A stretch of 49,145 bases of DNA. It comes from Chara braunii. Lineage: Eukaryota; Streptophyta; Charophyceae; Charales; Characeae. Below the pieces are notes generated by a model. That model was not told where the DNA came from, searched no databases, and saw nothing but the letters and a program-made list of their open reading frames with translations. Every line of letters starts with the position of its first letter. Position 1 is the first letter of the stretch. The stretch spans positions 853,060-902,204 of the forward strand of contig BFEA01000083.1 in the NCBI GenBank assembly GCA_003427395.1, written 5' to 3'. Position numbers and translations under genes: made by a program. Positions 30,581 to 40,790 of the stretch are shown here, piece by piece.

Positions 30581-31950
30581 AGCCTGATGGCTGTGTTTTG
30601 AGTGAGTACGTTAAAGGTGTTGGGCAGTCTCTATTGGGTTTGGTCCTGTCCTCCCTCGACCGCAACACATCAGAGACTTGGATTGAATGCCCCAAGTTGT
30701 ATGAGATGGGGCTTCGGAAGATGTACACTGAGAATGAAAATTACGAGACCATTCAGTCGTCAAAAGAAATGGTCCTCACCGAGATGAGGAAGAAATATGG
30801 CGAGAACCACTTGGATGAGATCAGTAAGTGGGATCCCAAAGGTGATGTACATCATGCGTACGTTATGTCGAAGGAGAAGGACAAGGAAAAAAAAAGACCC
30901 ATTGTTCCGTCTTTCTTGAGCCCCTACCGGGCTGCCTCCGGTTTACTTTCCATTGCTTTGAACGTGCTGATTAAGCGGACGAAGGCACCAAACTTTAACC
31001 TTCAGGCTATCAGCGACCTGAAACCTGAGGTTTCCAGGATTAACCAATTGGTACCAAGGGGCTATGGGCTTGAAGCACACACATACGACATCAAAGAAAT
31101 GTTTACTCAACTCCCCCACACGAAAATTATCCTTGTTGTTAGGTGGATGGTGGAACTGTTTCAGCAGGGGGGGATTAAGAAACTAGCCACATTTGGCAAG
31201 TCTCATGGGGAAGCCGGGTGGAAGTCAATCCGACTGAGCAAGCTGACAAGTTTAACCAACTTCCAGCTGGACAATACATTCTTTATCATCTCTGGACTGA
31301 TCCTCCGACAGAAGCGTGGGATTCCTATGGGTAGGAGGGCAAGCCCTCCCCTTGCTTGCGTGATGTGTATGCGCGCTGAGTTCACCTTTTTATCTGAGCT
31401 TGGAAGTGATGCTCGCCTGATTTATGGGAAACGGTATATTGACGACCTGTTAATAATTGCCCTCTTCAAGAAAGGTGACCAAGTGAGCCGTCAGCTTGCC
31501 AAGGATCGACTAGATTGCGTCACCAGCTGCTATCCCGATGGACTGCAGCTTGAATGCACGGACACGGGCACAGGGGTCCTTGATTTTATTGAGACCCGTA
31601 TGCTGGTTACTAACGAAGCAGCCCTGGTGATGTCTCATAAGTTTAAGAACGAAAATTCGATCTGGGATGCTGGCCCCCTAAAATTCCGAACGTACAAAGA
31701 TTTCGCCTCATTTGGGCCTCGCCTGGCGAAGTTTGCGACTGTTGCCAATACCATTCTCAGAATCTCCAATAACTCCAACCAAGTGGGGATCACGTTTCTC
31801 AATATCCTCAGCCTTGTTGAGGAGGTTCGAAAGGCAAACTACCCTGATAAAGTCGTGCTGGCAGGGTTGGACTGGATGTATCGGCGAGATGGCAGCAGGA
31901 TCTGGAAAGATATGTCCAGTGCGATTGAAACATGGCTTGCAGACAGGTAA
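30523..31950 (+). CDS. Penelope-like reverse transcriptase, intact open frame
   Basis: 475 codons without interruption, on the strand opposite to its gypsy host. The frame opens on GTG inside gag-derived sequence; the first ATG is at 30706. RT motifs, numbered from 30523: R125-P-I region; motif A, TYDIKEMFTQLP with D189; motif B, GIPMGRRASPPLA (266-278); motif C, YIDD at 305-308 with D307/D308. Motif A (D-x3-M/L-[FY]-T-x-[IL]-P) and motif B (MG-x2-xSP-x2-A) resemble Penelope-like elements more than LTR, LINE or telomerase RTs. No GIY-YIG endonuclease follows within 670 bases, recalling endonuclease-deficient Penelope elements. It may be 5'-truncated. Intactness inside a decayed host suggests a later arrival. 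Confidence 0.75.
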   Translation: MVQGEIQVNWLFVCKAGVPKPDGCVLSEYVKGVGQSLLGLVLSSLDRNTSETWIECPKLYEMGLRKMYTENENYETIQSSKEMVLTEMRKKYGENHLDEISKWDPKGDVHHAYVMSKEKDKEKKRPIVPSFLSPYRAASGLLSIALNVLIKRTKAPNFNLQAISDLKPEVSRINQLVPRGYGLEAHTYDIKEMFTQLPHTKIILVVRWMVELFQQGGIKKLATFGKSHGEAGWKSIRLSKLTSLTNFQLDNTFFIISGLILRQKRGIPMGRRASPPLACVMCMRAEFTFLSELGSDARLIYGKRYIDDLLIIALFKKGDQVSRQLAKDRLDCVTSCYPDGLQLECTDTGTGVLDFIETRMLVTNEAALVMSHKFKNENSIWDAGPLKFRTYKDFASFGPRLAKFATVANTILRISNNSNQVGITFLNILSLVEEVRKANYPDKVVLAGLDWMYRRDGSRIWKDMSSAIETWLADR

Positions 31951-32620
31951 TCGTGGGTTATCCCACAGAGCCGGGTACGTGATACGCGGGAGACTTTCTG
32001 GATGCCAACTGGGCATTTTTGGCTTGGGCTGCGTGCTCCACCATCGGACTCAGGCGCGCCGGTGGGTCTAGTGTTTTTGGTGTGACCTCCATTTTTCTAC
32101 TTTTGTCTATTTTTCTACATTGTTTGCATGTTCCGGATTTTTCTGGTTTTGTCTGGACTCTCGTTGGCTCTTCTGCAAGGGGGTCTGGATCGCCGGGTTA
32201 AACTCGAGGACTCGGCCCTATCGAGGTTTTCGTGGAGTACCACATTGTTTTCCACAGGAATGTTTCTTGCAGGTAATGTTAGCCAGGTACCGGTCAAAAG
32301 ACTTGGTTCGTCGGGGAGGATGGCAGAGTTGCCGCCTGAGCGTTTTTAGCGAGTTTTTCGCAGGAACGTATTTAGCGTTAATAGTGGCCAGGTACCGCTC
32401 AGCAGACTTGGTTCTTCGAGGAGGCTGGCAGAGCGTCCACCCGAACACCTTTTCGCGTGAAAAATGAGAAGGTCAGGGCAGCCTGTGACCAGGTTTCAGA
32501 CGGGCCAATGCATAGGGACTAGAACACCAGGTTGATGAGTAACATGTCGACCGGAAACGCCCGCGTACGGGTGAGAGTATGTCCGTAAACTTATATTTAT
32601 AGGGGGTAGATGGTTTCATT
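30540..32620 (+). mobile_element. Penelope-like element nested in gypsy-1 gag
   Basis: Gag reads on the minus strand on both sides (33314-32623 upstream; 30580-29345 downstream) but not in between, where the plus-strand RT frame lies. Boundaries are estimates, since no uninterrupted copy of this gag is in the window to compare with. Downstream of the RT are ~670 non-coding bases including a ~105-bp tandem duplication and a hairpin at 32558-32573. Confidence 0.65.
32252..32450 (+). repeat. ~105-bp diverged tandem duplication in the 3' region of the RT element
   Basis: Units at about 32252-32355 and 32358-32450 share CAGGAA, GCCAGGTACCG, AGACTTGGTTC and GGCAGAG in order. Both are non-coding and sit between the RT stop and the 3' junction. 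Confidence 0.7.
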
Positions 32621-32622
32621 CC

Positions 32623-33314
32623 TCAGCCTGAGTGGCGAATGAGTGGAAGGGTTGAGATCCTCGGCGGTGTGATGTCAAGGCATGTAGGGGAGAAGTTGAT
32701 ATCGCCATGATAGTAAAAATCACGCCTTTTTCTTCTTAAGTTATATCCATTTTTGTGTGATTTTCTCACATCTTCATCCAAGTCCTCAGGGTCCATCTCC
32801 TCCAACTCACTAACGTCCGCTTGTCTCCGCTGCATCCTGACTCTTCTTCTAATGATACTTTCTTTCTCTGCCTTAATCTCTCTCAAAGCCTGCTGTAGCT
32901 GTGCCTCGCGATCAGCTGCTTGCTGTATGGCGATCTCCTCAGGAGTCATCACAAGAGGTCGGCTTGCTATTACGCCAATGGACTGACTCAAAGTTTGGTC
33001 ACCGTTGACCCTATAAAGTCTGTTGACCCTACAAAGCCTGTAGACACTGCAGAGCTTGTTGACCCTACAGTTCCTGAACTACCTGCCTGAGAAGTCCGCT
33101 GCAAAGAGGTGGACATTGCTTCTGAAGTTGCGGGCTTGCTTATGAGCGCACTGTTAGCCTCCATTGCTCTAGCCCTCCTCTGCTGTTGCTGCCTCTCTCT
33201 AAGCTGGTGGAACAAATGTCGGTCGCCCTCTGGTCCTAAAGCCAAGTGGGCGATCGGACGTCTACGTGAACGCAAGAGCCGGTCGTCCGGTTGTGGAACC
33301 TCCCTATCACTCAT
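32623..33314 (-). pseudogene. gypsy-1 gag N-terminal part
   Basis: Starts with a true ATG (33314-33312). First frame to a TGA at 32988: RRPIAHLALGPEGDR and a Gln/Arg-rich ERQQQQRRARA block, then a Ser/Gly/Val-rich repeat (VGST-type). A second frame (32991-32623) continues with a long charged helix (EEIAIQQAADREAQLQQAL) and an acidic patch (ELEEMDPEDLDEDV). The second gypsy copy starts the same way at 48740 with RQPIAHLALGPEGDR, so this is a real conserved N-terminus. The frame is broken in both copies near the same place. Confidence 0.7.
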
Positions 33315-34579
33315 AAGCTACAACACTATACACTGTTTGTACTATGACACTCTAGATGCCTACCGCAACATAGTGCACATATCAATTTAAAAATAAATAG
33401 CTAATTAATTGGTGGCTATGTCAGAGACCGTACACTCGAGCCCAACAGGTAAGTTAGATTCCTACAAACGAAACTATTTCTAGTCTGATTAGTCCGCGAA
33501 CAGAATGCACAATGAACAGAAACAAATCTAATTATGTTGTCTGTCAGATGTTAAATGGTTGTACATCTAACTAATCAAACCATAAAAATAGAATCATTTG
33601 TGTGGATGAGGACAGTATGGAATTGTTCTCAAACTTGTCATATGAAATCTACCCCTCCCTTAGTTCCCCTGGAATGTCACTTGACACCAGCGTCCCTGAG
33701 CTATCCAAATAGCAGTGCGTGACTAAAGGTGTGCACGACCCACACCTGTGCCCCGAGTAGCTACTAAGCCGGCCAGCCCTGCACTGTGTTTATCCTCGTG
33801 TGCACGAGCCTTACAACCATTGGCTGATCCAAAGGCAATTTAACGACCGCCCTCAAGTGCCATTAGGAATTATTTTACGTCGCAGCAGGACGACGATCAC
33901 AGCCAATGGTTTTCCCTTCCGGTGTTTACCTAAAGACGGTCGGTCTCGTCTCCCACTTAGGGCTGGCCTGCCCTTCAGTATGCATCTAACAGCGCAGCAA
34001 GCCGAACAAAGGACAAGCAGCAAAGCATGCGTGCTCTGCTCTCAGTGGGTTGGCATGGTGACCGTGACCAAGCACTTCGTCCAGGGCACTTTAGAAAGCT
34101 CCACCCATCTTCTCCCAGATGCTCCACGTGAACATTGTCGACTCTCAAGGTTGAGTGCACTCGACACCTCACATTGAGAGGACTCTCAAGAAAGAACACA
34201 CAACCTCACGGTAAGAAGTGTCGAAGAGGGTAAATAAGGTTAAGAGCAACGTACCTCAAATAACTGCCCCCAACCACAAAGATAATCTCACCAGATGACC
34301 TGACGCCGATTGTGATGATCAGTCATTGCTTCGGCATATCCAGCATTGCACGCCGTTCCATCTCAGCACCAATCGCACATCAGATAGTTCTCATCACACT
34401 GTCCAGAACCCACATTACACCACGTAGCCTTCCTGGCGATCCCCTCACCGCCTGGGTCGCCACTTACTTGTCTCCGCCTTCCTCACAACACACCACTTAC
34501 GGCCCAACTCACCAAGCAGATCGCATGTATGCACCGCATTACGCAAAAGATAAGCGCCAGATGAGCGCAATTGTACCAC
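33315..34579 (-). other. gypsy-1 long 5' leader
   Basis: About 1.26 kb lies between the primer-binding site and the gag ATG. It is colinear, in reverse orientation, with 47501-48739 of the second copy. No conserved coding frame is seen in it; open frames differ between copies. Such a long conserved leader likely holds packaging or translation signals. Confidence 0.75.
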
Positions 34580-34592
34580 AACTCCGATACCA
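34580..34592 (-). promoter_or_regulatory. gypsy-1 primer-binding site (Met-tRNA type)
   Basis: On the minus strand TGGTATCGGAGTT lies three bases (ATT) after the 5' LTR end. The well-known plant initiator-Met primer site reads TGGTATCAGAGC. The second copy has TGGTATAAGAGTT at 47488-47500 with the same three-base spacer. Confidence 0.85.
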
Positions 34593-34595
34593 AAT

Positions 34596-35481
34596 TGTAA
34601 GTAAGATGAGCAATTGCGAACTTCAGCAATCAAACAGCATCATACACATAAGACCAGATAGTCGCGACCTCGAACCAAGAGCAGAATTGCATCACGAGTT
34701 TCACCAAATAATAGCACACTACAAGTTCATAATTCACAATGCTGGTATAGTCTCATCATCATCATCAACGAAGAACCAGTGTTGATAACCTATCTGGCGC
34801 TCGACGCCCAGACTATAGATGACAAATCCTATCTAGCCTAGACTACAATGCCGAACATGACGTCAACAGCTTTCCCGAAGTATGGGCATACAACGACCAA
34901 TGTCGCACACTTCCAGCACCAGGTATGTCTCTCGCCTTACTCACAACCTCGTTCCCCAACACACAGATGCCACTTGCACCCAAGGACCACCCTGCGCCAC
35001 ACCCGGCTCACAGCAGCGCAACTCGGCTATGGCTGCCTGCTCCTTCCTGCTCGCCCGTGAGCGCATGAGTGCCAGCCAGCCTTAGCGCGGCAGCGCTTGC
35101 GCAGCATACAACCAGCATCCAAATGCCCAATGCGGAGGCAGACCCTTTGCTATATGGAAGTGGCCTGCCTGCATTCTGTCCCAGGCTGCGTTGGGTCTTT
35201 CCCAAGAAGCTTCTAGTAGGCCCCGGTAGGCTGAGGCCCAGCCCGAAACAGATCAGGCCTAGGGCCTCAGGTGGTTGCTTGTGCCCAACTGCCTTCGGCC
35301 TGTGTTTGGCCCATACCCCGTATCCAGCCTAGAGCCTGCTTTCAATACATGCAAACAGGCGGCCCAGGGCCTGGGTTCTTTCAACCAACTGGCGCTGCGC
35401 AACTGCCTGAATTTTTCAACCAACTGCCGATGTGCTGTTGAAAAGGGCCTGAAAGGGGCTCATAGAGGTTGTGGCCTCGTA
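34596..35481 (-). repeat. gypsy-1 5' LTR
   Basis: Colinear with the 3' LTR. The minus-strand end CTTACA abuts the primer-binding site. The outer end is slightly altered (TACGAGGCC instead of TGCGAGGCC). About 56 bases are missing relative to the 3' LTR. Confidence 0.88.
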
Positions 35482-35953
35482 TTTTTAAAGATTTTTAAAA
35501 AAATAAAAAACAAGAAAAACAAGTACTAAAATCGAAAGAAACCTAGGCTACCAGTCGGGCAAGCACCAGGGAAAGTACCAGCCAAAAAAAAAAAAAAAAA
35601 AAAAAACTCCAACAAATCTGAAAAAAAATTATGTTATGCAAAAAAATAAATTGAACAACGTTCACCTCTAGGTCACATATAAATTCCTTACTTAATTTAA
35701 CATAAAAATCTAAATTATAAAATAATTTCTATTTTTTATTTCTTTATTGCTTTTTGGCCCAGCCGGCCAAGTGGACTCGGGCCACTCTGGTAGCCTAGAA
35801 AGAAACATAATAAAAAAAGGATTTTTTTTTTTTTTTTGATTGCTGGTGGGATAAACATGGCGCACATGCTTCTTAAATTCTTTTTTTTGCCTTATATATG
35901 AAAATATAAAAGGAAGAAAAAAGATAATAATGAAAAAAAAAAAACAGAGCTAC
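35482..35953. other. AT-rich gene-less stretch
   Basis: Contains an A run at about 35585-35606 and a T run at about 35822-35837. No gene. Confidence 0.5.
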
Positions 35954-36006
<53 letters not shown>

Positions 36007-36523
36007 GATTGGTTGATCGATTGACTGATTGATTGATTGATTAGAAAAAAGGGGAAAAAAAAAAACTCGATATTATTATTATTGTTTTTTTAATTATGTG
36101 TGTGTATGTGTGTGTGTTGTGTGTGTGTATGGGCGCGCGGGTGTGTGTCATCGTTTGTGTGTGTGTGTATGTGCACGCGCGGGTGTGTGTCAGCGTGTNN
36201 NNNNNNNNNNNNNNNNNNNNNNNNNNNNNNNNNNNNNNNNNNNNNNNNNNNNNNNNNNNNNNNNNNNNNNNNNNNNNNNNNNNNNNNNNNNNNNNNNNNN
36301 NNNNNNNNNNNNNNNNNNNNNNNNNNNNNNNNNNNNNNNNNNNNNNNNNNNNNNNNNNNNNNNTGTACCTGTGTGTTTGTGTGCGCGCGTCTGTGTGTGC
36401 GTGTGTGTGTGTGTGCGTGTGTGTATGTGTGTGTGTGTGTCTGCGTGTGTGTGCGTGTGCGCATGTGTCTGTGTGTGCATGTGCCGGGGGAAGGGGAGGG
36501 AGGACCCTTCCCTCACCAATCAG

Positions 36524-36570
<47 letters not shown>

Positions 36571-36630
36571 CTTAATTAATCAATAAAAAAATCAATCAAT
36601 CAATCAATAAAAAAAAACAATCAATTTTAT
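35954..36630. repeat. Inverted tetranucleotide arrays flanking TG repeats and an assembly gap
   Basis: A GATT array (35954-36042) and an AATC array (36517-36630) are reverse complements. Between them lie TG-rich tracts (36096-36198 and 36364-36482) on both sides of 165 Ns (36199-36363). Open frames across the Ns are artefacts. Confidence 0.9.
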
Positions 36631-37079
36631 TTTTATTTTTTTTTTCACACATAAAAAACCAGCCCCCCCGGAAATCTTCTTTTTTATTTTTTTTTTCTTC
36701 AAGGGTGTAGGGGCGGGGTTTCGGAACCCCAATCCGCAACCCCCACCCCCAACCCCCTCTCCCCTTGGCGGCGGCGGGCCGAGGTCATGGCCACGGGGGA
36801 TTCATAGGTGCATGCCTCGTAATAGGTTAGGAAAAAGATAAGAGTCCATGACTTTAATAAGCATATTTTATCGAGTTAAAGTGAAGTTAGGTTGACTATT
36901 TTGACCATGTTGTCGCAATATCAGTCAAAACCAACTTCTTTTCTTTATCACGCTAATATAGCATTCTACTCGTCAAGATTAATGAATCTTTGAATGCTTT
37001 GATGGTCAGTTCTGTTTGAACTAATTTCGATATGAGGTATATTTTTTAAGGGGAGTACTAAGGGGGTAGGTTCAATTCA
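36631..37079. other. Gene-less stretch with C-rich block
   Basis: C/G-rich between about 36660 and 36785, AT-rich after that. No gene. Confidence 0.45.
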
Positions 37080-37570
37080 TGGTTTCACACTTGGTTGAAG
37101 TCATCCTAGTCGACCGACGTTTGTTCCGTACTTAGGAGATCAATGCCCTAAGGGGCGGACGATCTTCTACTCCGCTTGGCGTTTAACCAAGCATATCTGT
37201 ACTTCAGCGAAAACGAGCAAACACCCTCGGCTGATCTACCTGGGCGATCACATTTTAAAACATTCGAATGTAGCTCAGTAACTTTGTAGGAATACGCCCC
37301 TAGGGGTGATGACAGTCCCTTAGGGAAGGTAAGTTGTGCCCTGCGGGAATCTATCCTCTCGTAGTGATCTGCAGAAAGTACAACAGACACACCCGGCTAG
37401 AGCAGCGTGGGGACGATACGATCTCGCCGGCCTCGACGGTTCGTGAGAATTATTATACGTCGTGTCCAAGTTATCTCCTGATCTCGTTTTGGTTTTGTTT
37501 AACTACTGGGTGACATGGTCGGGAGGGCTCTCGCCTTATGCAAAAATGACGGGAGTCGATCCGTCGACAC
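37080..37570 (+). repeat. gypsy-2 LTR/leader block related to the ends of repeats A and C
   Basis: Shares scattered but ordered blocks with 3740-4165 and 18060-18440: ATCCTAGTCGACCGACG, AGCGAAAACGAGCAAAC, GAAGGTAAGTTGTGCC, ATCCTCTCGTAGTG and GTGACATGGTCGGGAGGG. In this element it stands ~230 bases before the gag ATG, which identifies this family of repeats as LTR/leader DNA. Confidence 0.6.
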
Positions 37571-37802
37571 GTAGCGTCGTTGTTGGGGATAACGATAAAC
37601 TACAATTGTCCCTAGCGAACGACACTTGGGTGATTGATGAAATGAAAAGTTCTTTTTGTTTGGCCTTAGGAAATAGTCAGTAATTCGGACCCAAAGGTAA
37701 GAAAAAAAGAAAAAAGGGAAAATTATAAGAATTATCATTTGAATTTTCCAAAGGGGTGTAACTAACTTATGAAAATGTGTTGTTGTGATATTGTCACCCA
37801 AA

Positions 37803-38905
37803 ATGGTTGAGGAAGCATATTTGGCTCCCCACAAGAACAACAATCAGAATGAGAGGAGGAATGACATTCAAGAACTTGCCAGAATTACTCATCAGTCCCA
37901 AAAAGAACAGTTCCCGAAGGTTGACGTTCTATTATTCGACGACAACAATGTCTCAGGATGGACTGATAAGTTTGAACAGTTGGGGATTTATTGCGAATGA
38001 TGGAATGAGAGGATGTTGCGAATGGTGAAAAGGTATTGCAAGGTGGAGTATAGGAACAAAGTAGATGAGTTGATGCAGGACTCGCAAGATTGGCCAGAAT
38101 TCAAAGAAAAATTGTTGGAGAAATACCAATTCGGTGACCAATTGTTAGATTTGGCAGACTTACGGAAGGTCAGTTGGCAGAATTTCGGCACAACAAAACA
38201 CTTCTTGACGAAGTTCGAGCGGGTGGCACGGCTAGTACCCGACCTTCCGAATAAGGATCAATGCCTTCTCGTTTTGGACAACTTTTCAAAAGCGGACCAT
38301 CGTAAACTTGTGAAAGCGATGCAGGGACGATATGACTAACCAAAATTCGGAAGAACCTGCTGACAGGTAATTTTGATCAGATCCTCGACCGTCTGTTGAA
38401 ACAACAGAAGGAGAATCGAAAAATAGTGCATTTGGAAACAGACAAGGATAAGGAGATTTACAAGACCCTGACGGACATGAAGAAGATGATGGTCGATATA
38501 AGGGAGGAGTGGTTAAAACTTCATGTGATGGTGGCCAAGGTAAATAGGGGAAAGAGAAAAGGAAAGGAACCAGTTATTGAGGAGAATAGTAGTGAAAGTG
38601 AAAGTGAAGAGGAAGAAAATTATCCTAGAAAGTTTACCAAAGCAGAGTGAAAAACCTTGAATCAAATACGAGGAAGGCAAGGTACTGTTTGGAGGCGCGG
38701 GCAGAGTAGCGTTAGTGGAGGAAATGGAAATGGTGAGCGACAGGTGGACTAATGTCAACAAGGTTAGGGTCAACAAAATCAATCACAAGGTGGAAGTTGT
38801 CGTAGTAGAGGCCATGGAAATGAAGGCGGACAGGGAAATTGATAGAAAGATTATGTCTGCAAATATTGTATCTGAAGGGACACATTCTCTGCTTTTGCCA
38901 AATCT
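37803..38905 (+). pseudogene. gypsy-2 gag with zinc-knuckle remnant
   Basis: Starts at ATG 37803. The frame continues through an in-frame TGA at 37998-38000, then to a stop at 38337-38339, after which a shifted frame resumes (TKIRKNLLTGNFDQ near 38340, ending at 38650). Recognisable blocks: FPKVDVLLFDD, GWTDKFEQLGIYCE, a helical block to FLTKFERVARLVPDLP, LVLDNFSKADHRKLV. Then comes a Lys/Glu-rich region with an acidic SESESEEEE patch. Around 38853-38905 C-K-Y-C and, in another frame, K-G-H-I-L-C look like a broken CCHC zinc knuckle. The order and blocks match the gag fragment at 6862-7740. Confidence 0.7.
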
Positions 38906-39880
38906 TAGCCAAGGATGAAAAAAAAATGATAGTTTTTACGACCATCTGATGTGAAGTCTTCGACCATGAAGTAAACCTTATTGGCCCGAATATTGAAGGG
39001 GGAATGAGGAAAGAAGTTTTTCGGCGGATGAACCGTCTTCTTCCGACCACATTTCGTTTAGTCTCTCAAGAAGAGATAAGTTTTTTTTAGTTCGAGGAGG
39101 TCATGGCATCCTGGAAGTTAAAGATTTCTTGGTTGAGAAAAAGGAAATGGAGGAGAAGAAGGAAGGTATCGAAAGGAAGATATCAAAAGGAAGATATGAG
39201 GAAGCTGAGCAAATGTCGAGATTTCATTGTGCGATTATGCGTTGATATGAAGAAAGTTTGGTCCAACCTTCAAAAAATTTGTATGTTTGGTGGATGGAGA
39301 AGTGAAGGACAAGAAGGATCTGTGTCTGCCACTACTTCTGCACCAGGGACAACGTCATTGGTTTGCCCAAAGGTAATGTCCCGACCCTTACTTAAACTTG
39401 CGACATCGACCATAATGGTACAAACTCGAAAAGGAAAAAAAAATTTGCAACCGTAGCATGCGCCAAGAGAAAGTTCGAGGGGACCTCAGAAAGAGAGTCC
39501 TAATCTAATAGACGAGGAAGATACTGAGGAGGATGAAAGTTTGTGCACAGAATATGAGCAACAGGCAAGGCAGCGGGTTATGAAAAGGAACACAAAGAGG
39601 AAAGCAGAGGTTTAAGAGGAAGAACCTCGTCGGAAGAAGAATGTGTATACAATCCTATTGAGAAGGGGATTGATTTTCAGTAAGTTGTGGATCGGATCTT
39701 GGAGAGTCGACGTGATCTGATCACTTTAAAGGAAATTATGGTCGTTTCACTAAAGATCTGTGAGGAATTCAAACAACGAATGACGTGGAAAACAATTATG
39801 ACAGTTAAGCTTGAAGAGATTATTCCTCCAGAGGCTAACAGGGCTCCTCCTGGAACAAGGATGGACTGACGATATGTTGC
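38906..39880 (+). pseudogene. gypsy-2 gag-pol linker, Lys/Glu-rich
   Basis: Open pieces (for example 39103-39456 and 39687-39869) are rich in Lys, Arg and Glu and have no named domain. They probably encoded the linker between nucleocapsid and protease. Several stops interrupt it. Confidence 0.4.
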
Positions 39881-39881
39881 C

Positions 39882-40217
39882 ATGGGATATCTGACGATCC
39901 GAGTTGACCTTGGAGAATTTTTTGTCCTTGTTGATGACGGGGCAGAAATGAACATTATGAGAGAGAGACAGAGGATTGAGGCTGCTGTGCAGATCAATCG
40001 TAACGATTATGGGTTTCTAGTTGGAGCAAGCGGTTCAACTCCATGTTGTGGCACAACTAATGGTGTGATGGTCATAGTTGGGAAAGTCAAAGCTCAAATG
40101 TACTTTTATATTTTACCAAAGGTGGAGCACGAGGTGCTTTTGGGAGGATCATTTTTGTGCCGAAATGACAGCGTCTTAATCAACAAGCACGATGACATCA
40201 TGTTTGTGGCTTTGTGA
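39882..40217 (+). pseudogene. gypsy-2 aspartic protease
   Basis: A 111-codon frame with the active-site loop FVLVDDGAEMNIM (D-D-G-A, the usual D-[ST]-G-A with Asp in the middle) and the C-terminal block EVLLGGSFLCR, typical of pepsin-like retrotransposon proteases. This protein would cut the Gag-Pol polyprotein. The frame is open but ends in a stop at 40215-40217, and downstream residues continue in other frames. Confidence 0.75.
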
Positions 40218-40449
40218 CACCCGGTTTGTGGATACTACGAGGTGGTGAGATATGCGAATACCAGGCTGGAAAATTCGCGAAACCGGTTGAGTCTCGAGTT
40301 ATATACCGTTTCGAAATCGGAAAGATTGAGGACGGAAAATGAGTCGTTTGATGAGAAGTATGATCCTCAGGAATTTTCTTTGACATTGCCTGATATATCG
40401 CATACAATTGATTTTGCATCAACATACCTTGCGATTAATCTTAGCCTAT

Positions 40450-40695
40450 GTTGCATAACATACACATACGGGGACTTTCCGTACGAAACGTACAGGTAAT
40501 AATCTGTACGAGAACCTGTAAGGGAACCTGTACGTCTTGTACGTCCCCGTACGGAAAAAAAAAAAACAAAACAAGTTATGAAAAAATTTCGAAAAAAACA
40601 TATGCAATGCAATAGCACAAAACAAGCAACATTGGGCTGAGCATAATTTCCAGATTCTTATTAGAATTTGAAGAAAAAAAAAAAAACAATACCAG

Positions 40696-40730
<35 letters not shown>

Positions 40731-40790
40731 GTACGGGGTCCTTATCGTATGAGTAGTGTATGAGTACAGGAGTATACGAGGGTGCGTACA
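40450..40790. mobile_element. CGTACG-rich insertion 1
   Basis: Lies in the protease-RT linker of gypsy-2. It begins with repeated GTACG words (CATACGGGGACTTTCCGTAC, then several CTGTACG/CCTGTACG), followed by A-rich sequence and a ~32-base A run (about 40697-40728). It ends with a second GTACG-rich stretch (CGTACGGGGTCCTTATCGTA). The two ends resemble each other directly. Limits are approximate. Confidence 0.5.

Larger units (their letters stand above)
24335..35481 (-). mobile_element. Ty3/gypsy LTR retrotransposon, chromodomain-like, nested host (gypsy-1)
   Basis: A complete element by structure, about 11.1 kb. In minus-strand order: 5' LTR (34596-35481), Met-tRNA-type primer-binding site, 1.25-kb leader, gag (interrupted), zinc knuckle, protease, RT, RNase H, integrase, chromodomain-like tail, polypurine tract, 3' LTR (24335-25276). 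The order PR-RT-RH-IN is that of Ty3/gypsy. The coding region is dead: frameshifts and at least six in-frame stops in pol. A possible target duplication ATTTT (24330-24334 and 35481-35485) is ambiguous because the flanks are T-rich. The LTRs differ at roughly 8% of positions over the stretch I compared by eye, so the insertion is not recent. A 2-kb opposite-strand element sits in gag. Confidence 0.9.

Noticed and set aside
32532-32573. Hammerhead-like core (TTGATGAG ... GGAAAC) downstream of the Penelope-like RT
   Set aside because: The invariant C of the core is T, helix II does not pair, and no cleavage triplet is in place; only the final hairpin is good.
36090-36586. Long frames across the N gap
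   Set aside because: They consist of TG-repeat translation plus runs of unknown residues.
35940-36630. CRISPR-like or satellite array
   Set aside because: It is simple tetranucleotide repeat without spacers, in a eukaryotic setting.
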